Of a stretch of DNA of 64,000 nucleotides, positions 15,401 through 27,749 are shown in pieces. This DNA is from Rotaria socialis (Eukaryota; Rotifera; Eurotatoria; Philodinida; Philodinidae): assembly GCA_905331475.1 (NCBI GenBank), contig CAJNYU010002676.1:210698-274697 (forward strand). Reading direction: 5' to 3'. Each line of letters starts with the position of its first letter. The first letter of the stretch is position 1. Below the pieces are notes generated by a model. It was not told where the DNA came from and searched no databases. It saw nothing but the letters and a program-made list of their open reading frames with translations. The position numbers and the translations under genes are program-made.

Positions 15401-18400
15401 TCTTGAAATGATGAATAATTTTTTGCTTTTTCATTTAATTTCGCTAAGTTTTCTTGTAGCAAGGTTATTATATCTAAAGCTGTTTCCGTACGAGTTTCGT
15501 TGGTTAGTAAAGCTGGATCTTTGGATTTAGTTTTTAGTTCGATTGTTTGTTCATACAAACGTTGTATCATTTCATCGAGTTCAATAGTAAATTTTTGTAC
15601 ATTTTCATCGCATTGAGCTTCTGTGTAAAGTAAACTCGACTAGAATTCAACAATAATTAAAGAAGGAATAACCAATAGTATTCGGTCTTACTTTTAATTG
15701 ATGATAAATCGGCGCCAGCGACCGAAACAATGCATATGCTTCCGGTGCGATATTCATTGAAAAATCTTTAACAATATGAAACATTTTTGATATTGTTTCA
15801 AATTCAACGTCTAAATTTGCTAAATCACTATTAACTTTATTTAATGTTGCTATGTGCTGAACGAATTCTTCAACGGATCGTGGGTCACGATCTAATAATT
15901 TTAATACTTCCTAAAGAAAGAAAGAAGAAAAAAAGTGATAACAAGAAAGGAAATTGTTTCGATTTACTCGAATTGTCTTTTGCATTCGTTCATTTTTATC
16001 AATAGCCACCGGCGGTAAATATCTTCCAATGGCATTAACAACATTTTCAGGATACGGTGTGACTGCATCATGAAATTCTTGTGCTTTAATTAAAATAAGT
16101 CCAACGCGTTGTTGAACAATCATTTGTTTCATTTTCATTAATTGCTGAGTATGTTTACTCATTAGAAAATGTAAATCATCAGTTGATAAATCTTTTCGTT
16201 TAAGACTTTCGTTAATATTCACTTGAATACACGTAAGAACCATATCACAATATTTTTGATATCGCTATAAGACAAGAAAAAAAAGTCAATTTCGAGTTGG
16301 ATTAATAAGACGAATTTTTCTTCGTACTTTAACAAAAAGTTGAACATTACTCAGAGACCGATTAACTGTATTTAATGTTTCCGTGATTATATCTTGATGT
16401 TCAACATCATCACCGAAAAGAAAATCAACATCTGGCCAACGAACTTCCGATACGTGAATTGGCGTTCGAGCTTTAGGATTTAATGGGTCGTAGTTTGGAT
16501 AAGTAGAAAATAACTGCAGCGTTGGATGATCGCAAAGACTAGATACTTGAGCTGAAAATATAATCCAAGAAATTTTTTTTTCTATTCAAGAAAAATTTCT
16601 TATTATTTAATCTTTACCAACAGCGGCTTCTAATCTATTGATAATATCACGTGTAGCATTTTTAAAATCGTATTCATTTGGACTTATTTCATAAGAGACT
16701 CGAGTTCTGCTTTCATGTGCACTAATAGGTAAAACAAATTATTTTATCGATTTGATTTTATAATAAATAAAATATATCAAACCTGTCCGATCTCGAGGCA
16801 TTTTCTTTATTTGGCGTTTTTTTTGCTGTTGCTTGTGTGATTTTAAGTAATACATTGATTTCGAACATAGGCCGAGGTACTCGAGCAGTTGTTTCAATCT
16901 ATGAAGAATATCCAAACATGAACTTCTCATGCACATGTCTTGTCACAACAATTATTTGCTCTAAGATTCAGAAGTACTCGGAAAGAAAACAATTTTGCAT
17001 GTAAACTCAAAAGGAATTTCTTGAAAAAGCTTCAACTCAATATTGCCGCAGACGATCCCTATTCTTTTCAGATTTTCTTCATCGATAATCACACAAAGAT
17101 TTCAATCCTAGAGACAATGTTTTCACATACTCGTGGTAGATCAAGAATATCATTTGGTTCAATAATTAAATAAAAGTCATCTTGTTCAAACTCATCACTT
17201 CTAATTCCAGGTTCAACCGTTGGCGTTCGTGTATCAGGACCTCGTTCTGATGATTTACTTGGATGTTCTGTTGATTCTCTAATGCTTGATCTTTTGAAAT
17301 AAAAATAAATAAATGACGAGAATCTATCTATTAATTCGATTTCTTACAATTCTGAATTGAGAGTTGTTCGGAGTGTTTGATAAGTTGTGTGTGATTCCGA
17401 TCTGAGTTGATTTTTCGTTCGAAAACTTCTCAATGATGTTGCTGATCTTACGTGTGATGGTTGAAATTTCAAATCTTCTTCATCTTCATTTTGTCCTTGA
17501 TTAGCAAGTTCAAATTCGACAGTAAATGAATCACGTAAATGAATCAGTAGATCTCGTACAGCTGATTTAACCAGACGACGAAGAAGTTCAAGAATAATAT
17601 AATCGAGTAAACGTAAAAATTCAGTTAACCGAGTTAATGTATCACGCCAATGTTTTCGTACAGCAAAACTTGGACCAACATCTAATATAGAAAATAATCT
17701 TATGTTCACAAAAAGAACTCCTTGATGAATGAATAATTACGTTGTGTTTGTTTTCGTCTTATATTAATATCGCGTAACACAGATGCTCGATTTTGCTTCG
17801 ATTCAAGATAAGTTTGTGTTGTTTTTTCAGCTTCTTCTTCTTCGATTGGTCGACGATAACAACTTGGATCAGCTAATGCTTCCATAGGAATACCTTCTAA
17901 TTCAGCAGCTTTCTAATTGGAGAAAGCAAAAGATAAAGAAAATCTAATCAAAATATTTTCCGTAGCTAATTTACTTGGCAAGCATCGGACGCTAGAACTG
18001 CAACTTGATCAAGAAACTTGTTTAATTTAGTAACTGTTGTGTCCATTTGAGCGAATTGCCGTCGAGTAAATTCTTCGAGTGTTAATGTTTGTTGATATGC
18101 ATGACGATCGAGTAAACAAAATGGTTGTGCTTGATTCTTTTGTCCAAAATAATAAACTTCACACATAGCTTTAACATGAATAATAATGCCTTGAAAGATT
18201 TCATTAGCGTAGAAAAGTTTTCGATAATGAAGAGAACTAAAAGATTGAAAGAAATAATTAATTTCGAGAAGGAGATTTTCTTTTTCTTTACAGTTTTCGT
18301 TGAAGTTTTTCTTCTTGAACATTTGACCACCAGCAACGAAATGTTCGCCATTTTCTTCAATGAAATAGAGATAAACAATTTCAAGGGGGAAAATTCACAC

Positions 18401-19441
18401 AAACCGAAAATTAGAAAAACATGAGAATCGACTGATTAAATAATTATGTTTATATCGTTCCCATAACCAAACTAAAGCTGGCGTCATAGTTGTTTCAGAT
18501 GAATCGGCTTGATTAACCTACGAATATAGAGAAAGAAAAAATTTGTTTTTGTAGTATTGATTAAAACAGATTCAATAAATTCTACATGTGTGATATAAAA
18601 TGCAGACATTGTCCAATAAGATTTTGATGCAAGTGCTTCAACTCCATTGGGCTGTATTTCTAATTGATAGGGATTATAAGGTGAGTAATGCTTATGACGA
18701 CCGGTTAACAAACAATAATAGAAGATATTATTTGCTTCGTTATGCGCAGACTTAAAAACAAAAGTATAACGTATAAAATTAACTTTTGTTTGAATATTAC
18801 TTGTTCATTTTCAACACTTTTTAGGTACCGTTGTAGTGCTTGTTTTCCTTCTGGTCCACGAATAGGTAGTTGTGTGGGAAGACCAAGTTTTCTACGCAAT
18901 CTTATCAATTGGTAGGCAGCATCTTGTGGATCTTTTTCGGCTTCAAATTTTAGCCATAGAGTTTGCGATGCTTTAGTACCATCGGTTGATGCTTGTACAT
19001 GTCTACCTTCTTCTTCTTCTTCTTCTTCTTCTTCTATTCGTCCGCCTAATTTTTTCGTTGAGGAATGTTCGTATTGCCATCTTTCTAACCTTAATATATT
19101 TCGAAATTATATCTTTATAGTGCATCAATATTTGAATAATCTAGTAAAATTACGATTTTAAATGAAGAGGAAATGGATTGCGAGGTTCATTTCGTGAGAG
19201 TGTACGAGATAGATGTTTTCCGGAAACGAGACGTGGTGATTTTCCATCTCGCTGAATAAACGAATAGGAAAAAACATATGAATTATGAGAATGCCAAGAT
19301 TAAACTTACATCTTGCGCTATATGTTCAACATATGCTTTGGCTTCACAATTATCGTAGTTACTTTGAAGAAATTCACGGAATTGATATACCTTTTGAGGT
19401 GCTACAGATACATCGAGCATTTTCCGTTGTTCCGACGACAT
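464..19441 (-). CDS. Axonemal-type dynein heavy chain (multi-exon)
   Basis: Motor subunit that hydrolyses ATP to slide microtubules; the outline is that of an axonemal heavy chain. Start ATG at 19441-19439, stop TAA at 466-464; many short introns, estimated product about 4,500 residues. Seen in order: N-terminal tail with a run of about nine Glu (near 19012-19035), coiled tail and linker (about 18.9-13 kb), AAA1 P-loop [10 protein letters not shown] (12751-12777, codons split by a 53-bp intron) and [13 protein letters not shown]alker B, AAA2 P-loop GGASGGKT (near 11500), AAA3 P-loop GNSGVGKT (9637-9660), AAA4 GLDGTGRKT (near 7720-7745), stalk coiled coil with microtubule-binding tip (about 6660-5500, [17 protein letters not shown]), AAA5/AAA6 (about 5430-3180) and a C-terminal domain with ECPVYLT. 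Odd: a Ser/Arg-rich insertion between AAA5 and AAA6, and introns of about 700 bp (8775-9470) and 290 bp. AAA1-AAA2 wording recalls DNAH6/DNAH14-type chains, but orthology is unresolved. Confidence 0.95.
8775..9470 (-). other. Unusually long dynein intron (about 700 bp) with a hairpin
   Basis: This intron lies just after the AAA3 P-loop exon. Its donor GTAAGC is read on the minus strand near 9470 and its acceptor TTTAG just above 8774. Most introns of this gene are 50-70 bp. Inside is a perfect 11-bp inverted repeat, TTGATATTTGT at 9195-9205 and its complement at 9213-9223, with a 7-base loop and partly complementary purine/pyrimidine flanks. A plus-strand 65-codon ORF (8784-8981) has no recognisable domain. 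I see no second gene here. Confidence 0.6.
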
Positions 19442-20216
19442 TCTTTTTTTTTCTATTGTACTAAATACACGTGGTACTTTTCAAAAAAAAACTATGCACA
19501 TAACGAAAAACCTGCCATTTACGCTTCATTAAAAAGAAACGTCGCCTAGTGATGTTCAACAGCAACAAAAGAGGTCACTATGCTCTTCAATTGTTTGTAA
19601 CGAAGAAAATGGTAACTAAAGGATTTTCAGTAATAGAAATTGTGATATTCATATTCTACAGATGATTATTTTAATAATATTTTGACAAGATATTAGTTCA
19701 TTTTCAATCTTACAGAGAGTATTTGTAACGAATTATTCCTAGAGCTTTCTTTTTTTTTGTCTCATGGACTTAGATATTGGTTTCGAGAGAACATTTTTCT
19801 ACACAATTTGATGTTGTTTTTTCAATAGTAATTCGAAATGAAAATTTTACAGCTATTAAAAAAATTTTGTTCACTACTATACAACTGATTTTCAAGATTA
19901 TATGTTGGTTAATAACGAGTACTTGGACATGATTGATTTTATTCATAGCAAAACTCATTAGCACGCTCATAATCGATTTCTAGATTAAATTTCTATTTCT
20001 TATAGAAGTATTCTCAAAAGCAGAATTTGTTTTTAATATGATCATCGCTCGTTAGCGACCTCTATCTCATTGGCAATGAAAGAGGTTTATTGCATGGCTA
20101 CATACTCTTTCATGGTATACAAAAAAGAAACTCGTTGTTAAAATCAAAACATTACAACATTAAATTTTGATACTCTTGGCAACTTTCCATCGATATAATT
20201 ATCATATATATCGAAA
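19442..20216. promoter_or_regulatory. Shared upstream region between dynein (-) and PIERCE1 (+)
   Basis: A 775-bp gap lies between the divergent start codons of the dynein heavy chain and the PIERCE1-like gene, so both promoters must sit here. An AG preceded by a short pyrimidine-poor stretch (minus strand, 19454-19453) lies 12 bases upstream of the dynein ATG and could be a trans- or cis-splice acceptor for a 5' leader. No coding sequence or clear TATA/CCAAT arrangement was recognised, and no ciliary X-box was confirmed. Confidence 0.4.
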
Positions 20217-20827
20217 ATGAGTACTGCAGAGGTTAATGCATCTTCTTCTAACGAAAACAATAATACGGCTGCTGATGATACCCAAAATCCACCATTGGTA
20301 AGATATACTGAACTTAGTCAAAATGGCGAAGTTATCTATCAATCAGATACAGTACCAGTTGAAATAGCAGCAACTTATTTACAACCACGAGAAACAGTTG
20401 CACAAAGAAATGCTGCTATGACTGGTGAAAAAACTAGTGATAAATATAGAACATTTAATATTCCAGCTAAATTCGAAAACCCAGGTAAAAATATTTAAGC
20501 TTTAGTTTTTCGCTCTGTTAATTTCTACACATTCTACTATAAAAATTTGATAGATTATTGGCAAGGTTATAGCAAAAAAGAACCAAATCCACTCTATCGT
20601 ACAACAGCTCAAGATTATGGCGCTGAAAAACCTAGTGTTCATAGTATGCCAACTGTTTATCGAACACAGTCAAGTGCATTCACCGAGGTATCGTCTATGA
20701 TTGATTTTAATTTTTTTCTCTCAACCTTTGAATATTCATACTTTAGCATCTTGGCAAATGTGGTATCTTCCGTTACCAAGGCCTTAACACTGCTGTGGAC
20801 AAAGGACGATATATAGACAAATATTAA
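20217..20827 (+). CDS. PIERCE1: PIERCE1-like microtubule inner protein
   Basis: Three exons (20217-20484, 20554-20687, 20747-20827) give a 160-residue protein. The frame is kept across both GT-AG introns and ends in TAA. The core matches the family pattern of human PIERCE1 (C9orf116): TSDKYRTFNIPAKFENP, then a W-x-G-Y turn split by intron 1, then YRTTAQDYGAEKPSVHSMP and a short G-I-F-R...L-N-T-A tail. Family members lie inside the doublet microtubules of motile cilia and help outer dynein arms dock; the first 65 residues here are an acidic, Asn/Ser-rich extension. PIERCE2 is the alternative because the tail L-N-T-A also occurs there, but the middle is closer to PIERCE1. It is divergent from the dynein heavy chain gene and tail-to-tail with the PDZ gene. 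Confidence 0.87.
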
Positions 20828-21502
20828 ACATTTTTCTTTTCTTTGACGAGTGTAAGAAAAAATATTATTTTACTCGAATTAACCAATTTTTAAGAACAAT
20901 GCACAATGGCTTATCATTATATGTAAATCGAAACGAAATGATGAAAGACATTTGTAAACTAAATTAATTTGATTGAACAAGTTCTGCACAACAACAACAA
21001 CAGAAAGAAAGAATCTTGCATATCATTTTTTTTCTTCTTCTGTTGAAATCAGTGATTTATTTTAGGCAATTGTTGATAGTGAATGACGTATGAATGATTT
21101 GTGCGTGTGTGCGTGACAATGAGAAGAACGAAGAAACAAACAGACGTATACACACTCTAGTACTCATACTGGTAAAATCAACAACAGTAATGAATTGATT
21201 CTATATCATGAATTGAATAGAAAAAGAAATGCGAAAGAAAAGCTTGAAAGTGAGAACAGAAGAAGCAAGGAAAATATATGTTTAATAATGGGAGAAAAGT
21301 TTTTTTTCTTATAGACTTTTTTTTTGTTTTGTTTTTAAAATACTAGACTACTAACATTAGGTTAGGAGAAGATTTTTTTGAATAGTGTAGATGGTTATAG
21401 CAATGGTAGCAATTGTGTTGAGCGAACAAACGATTGATTTGTTTCACCGAGTTTGGTCAATGGGCAGAGTTGAGGTCAGATTATTGGCAAAAAAATAGAC
21501 AC
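20828..21502. other. Convergent intergenic region, no gene seen
   Basis: This 675-bp AT-rich stretch lies between the stops of the PIERCE1-like gene (+) and the PDZ gene (-) and presumably carries both 3' UTRs. It contains poly-T and poly-A runs and a GTGTGTGCGTG patch, with no reading frame of interest. Confidence 0.6.
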
Positions 21503-24500
21503 TTAAAGATCTGTGAAATGTTGCGGTGTTGTTGCTTGAGATGAAGAATATGCATTATTGTTCGCACTTTTCTCGTTTTGTTGAGTTAAAAACGATTGAA
21601 TCTGTTGATTGAAAAGTTGACGTACTTGATCGACGCCATCACGTTTCATTGCTACTTGTGATTGCTGTTTATCTTGTGGACGTGGTTGATTCCATGGTGA
21701 ATATTCTTGAGTTTTCCATTTACCAAGAATATTGTCAGATGGAAATTTAAAATAATCATCATTCTGTTGTGGATTCGGCGAAAACGCCGATTGAGATATA
21801 TTTCGTGTATGCGCTTCAGCAGCACCTTGACAAAATTTATTGTTTACTACGATCAATGATGTGAGAGTCTTACCTTCACGCATACTTGGCTCCGAATTTA
21901 AATTAAATGGTTTACGTGAATCAATACTTGGACGTGGTGACTGCGATGCTAAATCTAATTGATGGAAAAACATAAAATTTATAAAGACAAAGACAAAGAC
22001 AAAGAAAATATTTACTGTCTAAATTTCGACTACTAAAACCCTTCGGTTTGGCATTAAAGTCTCCGTATCGCGGCCCACTTTGTACTGGCATATGTGGTGC
22101 TATTGGTTCAGGCAGCGTCGGTGTTGGAGGAGGAAGACTAACTTTCTGTCGAACCGGTGAAAAATTCTGACCACTCAATGGGTTTTCATCAGCAGACCAT
22201 GATGTGGATGCGCGTTGCCCCCATGGTTTCGCTGATGGCTGTATAGAACGGGAAAAAAAGAATCACAAGAATAATTCATAGAAATAGAAAACGATAAAGG
22301 TACACACTTCAATATAAGTTGCTGTTGCTTGATAGCCTGGTCGTTTCACATTATTCTCATCGATGACCCATCTTTCGGAACGGGCTTTACGTTTTTGAAA
22401 CAAAGCAGCACCTTTACCTCGATTATGATTCAAATCGGAAACAATGCTCATAGCAATTTGCGGCGGAATCATGGTATGTGTCACATGTTCCTAAAAGAAA
22501 AGTTTTATATCCATTTATTCTTCGAAAATAAATCATTCGACTGAACGCATTCCGGTCGAAGAACAAATGAAGTTTTCTATTATGTTAGCCTGTTGTCTAT
22601 CTGTTTGATGATATATATTTCGGATCATGTCAATATTCCTTTACACTGACACTTGCACTCTCATTTAGTAGACATAACTCGTACAATAACTCATCTATGA
22701 TTGTTTATTAATCAAATAAAACGGATGAATAATAATCCACTGCATAACCTTAGTCTCAAGGCTATAACAGCAGAATTCTTTGCAAGGAATACATGATAGT
22801 GCATAGAAATACTAATGCAATTCTCGACAACAGTATACCTAACAAATGTGGCACGGAATTGCATTGATACGATTCGAAGTATTAGCCAGTAACGAAGCGA
22901 AAAAATTTCAAAATAAAATTTGAAGCATATGCAGATGTCTCGGAATTTTATTTTAATAAACATCTGCAATTCACCATACAAATAAACAAAGTTGTAGAGA
23001 TTTTCATTTGCTAGAATTATTTTCTCACGAGAATACACAGCGGTTAATCAGCAATCTAAATAGTATCTAATTGTTTTTAGCAAAAAAGGATACCAACGAT
23101 ATTTTCAAAATTCTCAACTTCCGGTAAGCCTAAACACAAGAACTTTTCTTTTATAATACACTTATGATTTTCATTTTCCTTGAAACTACTCTTCTTATTA
23201 AATTTTGCGCACGAATTATTATTTTTTTCAAAAATAGAATAGTTATGAATCTCGTACCTGCATATGAACTTGTTTAAAGTCATCGGGTGCACCGACATAT
23301 CTCAAAGTATTCATATGTTGAGCCTCTCTTAAACTATGTTTAATACAATCAGGTACGTCTGGTGTATCATAATATGCTGTTTCATTTTGATGCAATTGAT
23401 GTAATGGCCGATAATTGCTTGTTGCAGTCATTTTAAATGGTGATTCACATTCGATTGAATGTTTTTCGGCTCGCTGGCGTTGTTTCTCAAATTTCGTAGC
23501 ACCTTTTTGAGTTGGATCGCCTCCTTCGAGTATAGTGGCAATTTTTCGAGCCAATTTTTTTTGTTCTTCAATGGTTGGATACGTATTATATGGCGTACTA
23601 AAGAAGCTTGAATCAGCATAACGCTTCTCTAAACAAAAACAAATAATAATTTTTCAAAAAAACAAAATTTTACTATTTGCAATTGGTGATTTGAGCAATT
23701 CGGCACCCAATTCATGATCAATACTTTCTAAATGTTAATGATAGGATTAGAATGAGGAGAAAGAACAATAATAGACCCTTACGATCAGATCGACGACGTT
23801 GATCTTGAGATGGAAAACTAAGCTGTGGTGGTCTGGTATGTCGAGCAGCTGCAGCTGCTGCTGCTTGTTCTTGTTGATAACGATAGACATCGAACGGTTG
23901 TTGTTGAGGTTTTGGTGGTTCTTGTGGCACATATTGATCATAGGCTTTACTTGTCATTGAACGTATGGGTAAAACAATATTACTTGGTCGTCGTGAATTA
24001 GATTGTCGTGAAATTTTCGTATAACGAGGACCAGATGCAACACATTCTGAATCACTATAATAACTTTGATCATTACTTGTTGTAATTTTCGTATTATAAG
24101 CTGTTGGCTGCGATTTATAAAGCGGTTGAACACGTGGAACATTCAAATTGTTAGTTGTAATAGGACGAATAGATACCGATGAATTTCGATGATCATTACT
24201 ATCCGAAGTATAACCATGTGTCGAAGCTCCATAATAATTACGTGGAGTATCGTAAGCATTATTTGATGATACTGTATGATAATTAAATTGTTGTTGTCCT
24301 CTTGTTGAAGCGGCCGGTGAGGCGACCATATTTGAGTTAACTGAAGACGTGCGAAATATCGTCGGCACTGGATTAGCTGTTAAACGTCCATAGGAGTCCA
24401 TATAACGTTGATCTCGATTATTATCATATTGATTCATATTTGATGTTGATGTATATGTTGGATAAGTAGGTGTAGCACGTAATGAATTATATTGATAATA

Positions 24501-25023
24501 ATCCATGCTTGGCGGTAGTGGAGTTAAGCGATGTGTTGAGCGAACAGGACTAGTGTCTGTTGTATCTATACTAGAAAATGAATCAAATCGATTCCGATCA
24601 GGATGTAATGCACTAGAAATAGAGAATAATAAATTGAATTTGACATCAAATATACGTACGTACTATCATCTTTGATAATTACCTTTGTACTTCGAGAATA
24701 AGTTGATCACGAATAGAACCAATTACATTATTTAGTTCAAGTAAAGTTTTATCAAATGCCGATGTACCATTAACAGATAAAATTGTATCACCTGCTGAGA
24801 GACCGGCGTGAGCTGCTTTACTTCGGCTTCGAACCTATATATTGAAATAAAATTTATAGAAAAAAAAACATTTTCCCAATAGAATTTATTGAATAGTTAT
24901 TTCTTTTGAAAAACAAAAGCTATCTACCTTGATAATATAAACAGGTGTGAAAATGCCGCCCGAGAGTCGAAAACCCCAGGGAGCGCCACCTCGTAATACA
25001 GCAGTTTTTCGTTCACCTAACAT
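21503..25023 (-). CDS. PDZ protein, synaptopodin-2/myopodin-like
   Basis: Start ATG at 25023-25021, stop TAA at 21505-21503; about eight exons (for example 25023-24928, 24834-24683, 24612-23783), frames checked across the first four introns. The N terminus is a PDZ domain beginning MLGERKTAVLRGGAPWGFRL, with the carboxylate-binding loop W-G-F-R-L and HAGLSAGDTILSVNG, split between exons 1 and 2. Then follow a long Tyr/Ser/Asn/Gln-rich disordered region with a poly-Ala stretch, a K-G-A-T-K-F-E-K-Q-R-Q-R-A-E-K segment, and GKGAALFQKRKARSERWVID, the basic K-G-A-x-L-F motif of synaptopodin-2 (myopodin/CHAP). A Pro-rich region and S-P-W-N near the end complete it. Vertebrate relatives bind actin and alpha-actinin at Z-discs; a muscle or cytoskeletal role is inferred. 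A 760-bp intron (about 22494-23255) is unusually long. ZASP/PDLIM proteins are the alternative for the PDZ, but no LIM domain is seen. Confidence 0.75.
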
Positions 25024-25547
25024 TTTCTATGCTAATCCCTGATTCAAATAAATAACAAATGCTGTCATTTGTTCATTGTTCGTTTCTAGACGAATATCAA
25101 CAACGTCTGTTGCTGTGTCGGCAGTCGGGATGTTCTTCTCTCAAACTTCCAAAACAACATGATGCTTGTAGCAGAAACAAGAGAAGATAATAGAAAAGAG
25201 AGATAACAAAAAAGAATAAGAATATATCCTAATGAGAAAACATTGACCAGCAACAATCGAAAGACGATCACAGAAAAGGAAAAAAACACTCTTTGGTTAG
25301 AATGCTTTACACTCTTTTCTAAATAGATATCTAATGTAGTGAAAGCGAAGAGAGAAAACTTTTCTTATACAGTGTGATCTATTTATATGCATAGACCAAT
25401 AGGAAATAGAAACTTATTTTTCTTATTTTTTGCTCGTATATCTATGTGTTTATGTGCATGGAAGCGAGTCCGAATAATATTTATAGTAGTCGATAGAAAA
25501 AATATTGTCGATTATAAGTTCTCGCATTTAAAAGGATGGAAAATAGG

Positions 25548-25607
25548 CGACAACTAGAGATGATATCCCGACAACTAGAGATGATATCGCGACAATAGAG
25601 ATCACAC
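25548..25607. repeat. Short tandem repeat, 21-bp unit, about 2.8 copies
   Basis: The unit CGACAACTAGAGATGATATC plus one base occurs at 25548-25568 and 25569-25589 with a single end-base difference. A third, shortened copy (CGACAATAGAGATCAC) follows from 25590. Noncoding. Confidence 0.85.
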
Positions 25608-26520
25608 TCGTATTTTCTTCTTTTGCTATTCTGGCTTTTTCTTCTGTTCTGGTTTTCATCGTCTGCTGGTTTTCTGTGTCATATAAATGCTAAAATGATT
25701 GAATGAAGACAAACGAGAAAAAGGCGCATCCATTTAGCTCTATCATCGAGCAGTCGGCCGTTATATTACACGACAGCGATTATGCATCGTTTTGTTCTGC
25801 AAAGACCAGATGCATACTAATAATATACACGAGAAAGACTTCCTGCATGTCTTCTGCATGGAAAAACATGTATGTGTAAATAGACAAAAAAAAAGAAGAA
25901 GAAGGAAGAAAAACTCTAAAGGATTGTATCAAACCTTGGTAAAGATGACAAAGAGAAGAAGGGAAAATAATGTTATGTGTATTGTTTAATTATCGCCATT
26001 GCAGCATGACCTTCCGATTCCTCATTAATATTAGATTGGCATAATAACTAATAGACAACTCGAGTTGACCCAAATGCTTTTACATCAGAAACAAAGTAAA
26101 AACAAATTACTATGTTCTATGTCAATCAGAAAAATACACAAACTAACAGTTGGATAAGCGTAATTTTTTATCATAATAAATGATTATTTTGCTTTTCAAT
26201 ATAATGTATTTTTTTGTCTACGGTTCTTATATGTACATATGTAGTAAAAACATTTGCATTTGATTTGTTTAGTGTGTTGTTTCCTTCGTTTTTTATAATT
26301 TACTAATAACTGGCAAGATGCAAAGCTAATTCTCGAGTGTCTTATAAGACTTACCGTAGACTATAATATTTTTTTTCCGAGCTTTCGTCAATTAATAAGA
26401 TCTTGATATTCTCTTTTCTTAACAATAGCACAAAAGAAATATTTTTTCAAACAATAGATTAGATTGATAAATAAATACAATAATAATCCAAGCGTATCGC
26501 CCAGGTTAACACAAGTTGGT

Positions 26521-26555
26521 GGCACACACACACACGCGCGCACACACACGCACGT
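26521..26555. repeat. CA/CG dinucleotide microsatellite
   Basis: An alternating run of CACACA interrupted by CGCGCG and ending CACGCACG. It is a simple repeat with no coding context. Confidence 0.85.
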
Positions 26556-27196
26556 ACAATAACATATAGTATATGCCCGTTAACTGCAGCAGCGATGCAG
26601 AAGACGCTGCTCTTCTGTTTTTTCCCTTCTATATGCTTATATGGAACAGCTAAAGGAAAAAAGGAGATTGTTAAGAATAGGAATTGTGTCGATAGGATCG
26701 CCTCACGCGACAAAGACAGTTCTTGTATACAAAAAAGAAAAACGGAAGATCCGTTTTTCTGTTCTACACGCTTCTTACAACTAGAACCCACCCATACTGT
26801 TTTTCCTATATTCTTTGTGGATGATATGCGTCAACTCCAAGGTTGGTCGAAAAGACCGGCGCAATCAGAATATTCGTCTCAACGACAACAACAACAAAAT
26901 GCGAAGAAACAGGATATCATTTTCTAACAAAAAAAAACACATTTACGCCCAAAACAACGAGTAGGACAAGAGATAGAAGCTGTCATTACTGATATGCATA
27001 TGTATATACAAGATTCGCAAAAAAAACATTATGCGTAGAAGAATTAAATATATTCTTACATTTACATAATTAACAACAGTATCGAAATCTTTAGACGTAT
27101 GAAAATTTTTTGATAGTTGTTTTAATTCATATCGATAATCAAGTAGATTCCCTTGAATAATTATGTCGATTAATATGCAGGATTTTTGTGTTTATC

Positions 27197-27435
27197 CAGT
27201 GTTTTATTCAGCGGGAGGACACGGTACATTTTGCCCTCCCGAGACCGCGTTTGCCCTCCCGAGAAAAATGAAATAAATAATTAACTTTTGTATAACTTAC
27301 AAAACACAGATCTTTCGAACGCATCAGTATGATAGACTCGATATTACTCGTGGTAGTGAGCCCCTTAAAAAGCTTTTGGTTGCCCTCCCGACAACTGAAT
27401 TCACCCTCCCGGAGTGAAAAATCTAGATAAAACAC
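27197..27435. mobile_element. MITE-like element with short terminal inverted repeats and 8-bp TSD
   Basis: The left end reads CAGTGTTTTATTC and the right end, on the other strand, GTGTTTTATC. The block is flanked by an identical 8-bp sequence TGTTTATC at 27189-27196 and 27436-27443, as expected of a target-site duplication of hAT size. Inside, the motif CCCTCCCG recurs four times in direct orientation plus once inverted (C-G-G-G-A-G-G) near the left end, in a region otherwise poor in G+C. There is no transposase, so it would be non-autonomous. The exact end is ambiguous by two bases because the TSD overlaps the terminal ACTG. Confidence 0.6.
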
Positions 27436-27749
27436 TGTTTATCTATGGCAGTAAATATAGACTCACCTTATATATATATATATGTCTATGTCGTGATGAT
27501 CAATACCAACGCCTGAACTAGATACTATGACTAACAAGCAAAATAAGTTTACGTAATCCTACTGAAGAGAAATCGATATTCTTTAAAGTCATTTGCATAT
27601 ACGTATATCTTGTATGCTCACAGTATGTAAAAATCAAACGAGAGAACATGGCATGAATATATTGATTAAACCTTGATATCAATGAAAAAAAAGCAGACAA
27701 GAAATGGTTGATAGAAATATATTTATGTATATTTCATATAGACGTAAAT

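Larger units (their letters stand above)
25024..27749. other. Gene-poor region between the PDZ gene and NICN1
   Basis: About 2.7 kb upstream of the PDZ gene, both flanking genes being on the minus strand. It holds a 21-bp tandem repeat (25548-25607), a CA/CG microsatellite (about 26520-26555), a TA microsatellite (about 27466-27483) and a MITE-like element (27197-27435). Plus-strand ORFs of 65 and 110 codons have no domain-like content. A minus-strand open stretch near 27059-27125 is bordered by possible splice signals but has no recognised partner. The PDZ promoter and possible 5' noncoding exons must lie here. Confidence 0.5.

Noticed and set aside
464..19441. Assigning the dynein to DNAH14 or DNAH6
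   Set aside because: Parts of AAA1-AAA2 recall these chains, but without alignment the orthology cannot be decided, so no symbol is given.
22494..23255. Separate gene in the 760-bp gap between synaptopodin-2-like exons
   Set aside because: Flanking exons join in the same protein family and the gap holds only AT-rich ORFs on the minus strand; treated as a long intron.
26595..26927. 110-codon plus-strand ORF in the 25-27.7 kb gap
   Set aside because: Composition is that of noncoding AT-rich DNA with microsatellite nearby; no domain, and an opposite-strand ORF of equal length overlaps it.
27059..27125. Minus-strand open stretch (NLLDYRYELKQLSKNF) with a GTAAG after it, first taken as the last NICN1 exon
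   Set aside because: The true last NICN1 exon, matching the family C terminus and stop, lies at 27750-27791; this stretch has no partner exons.
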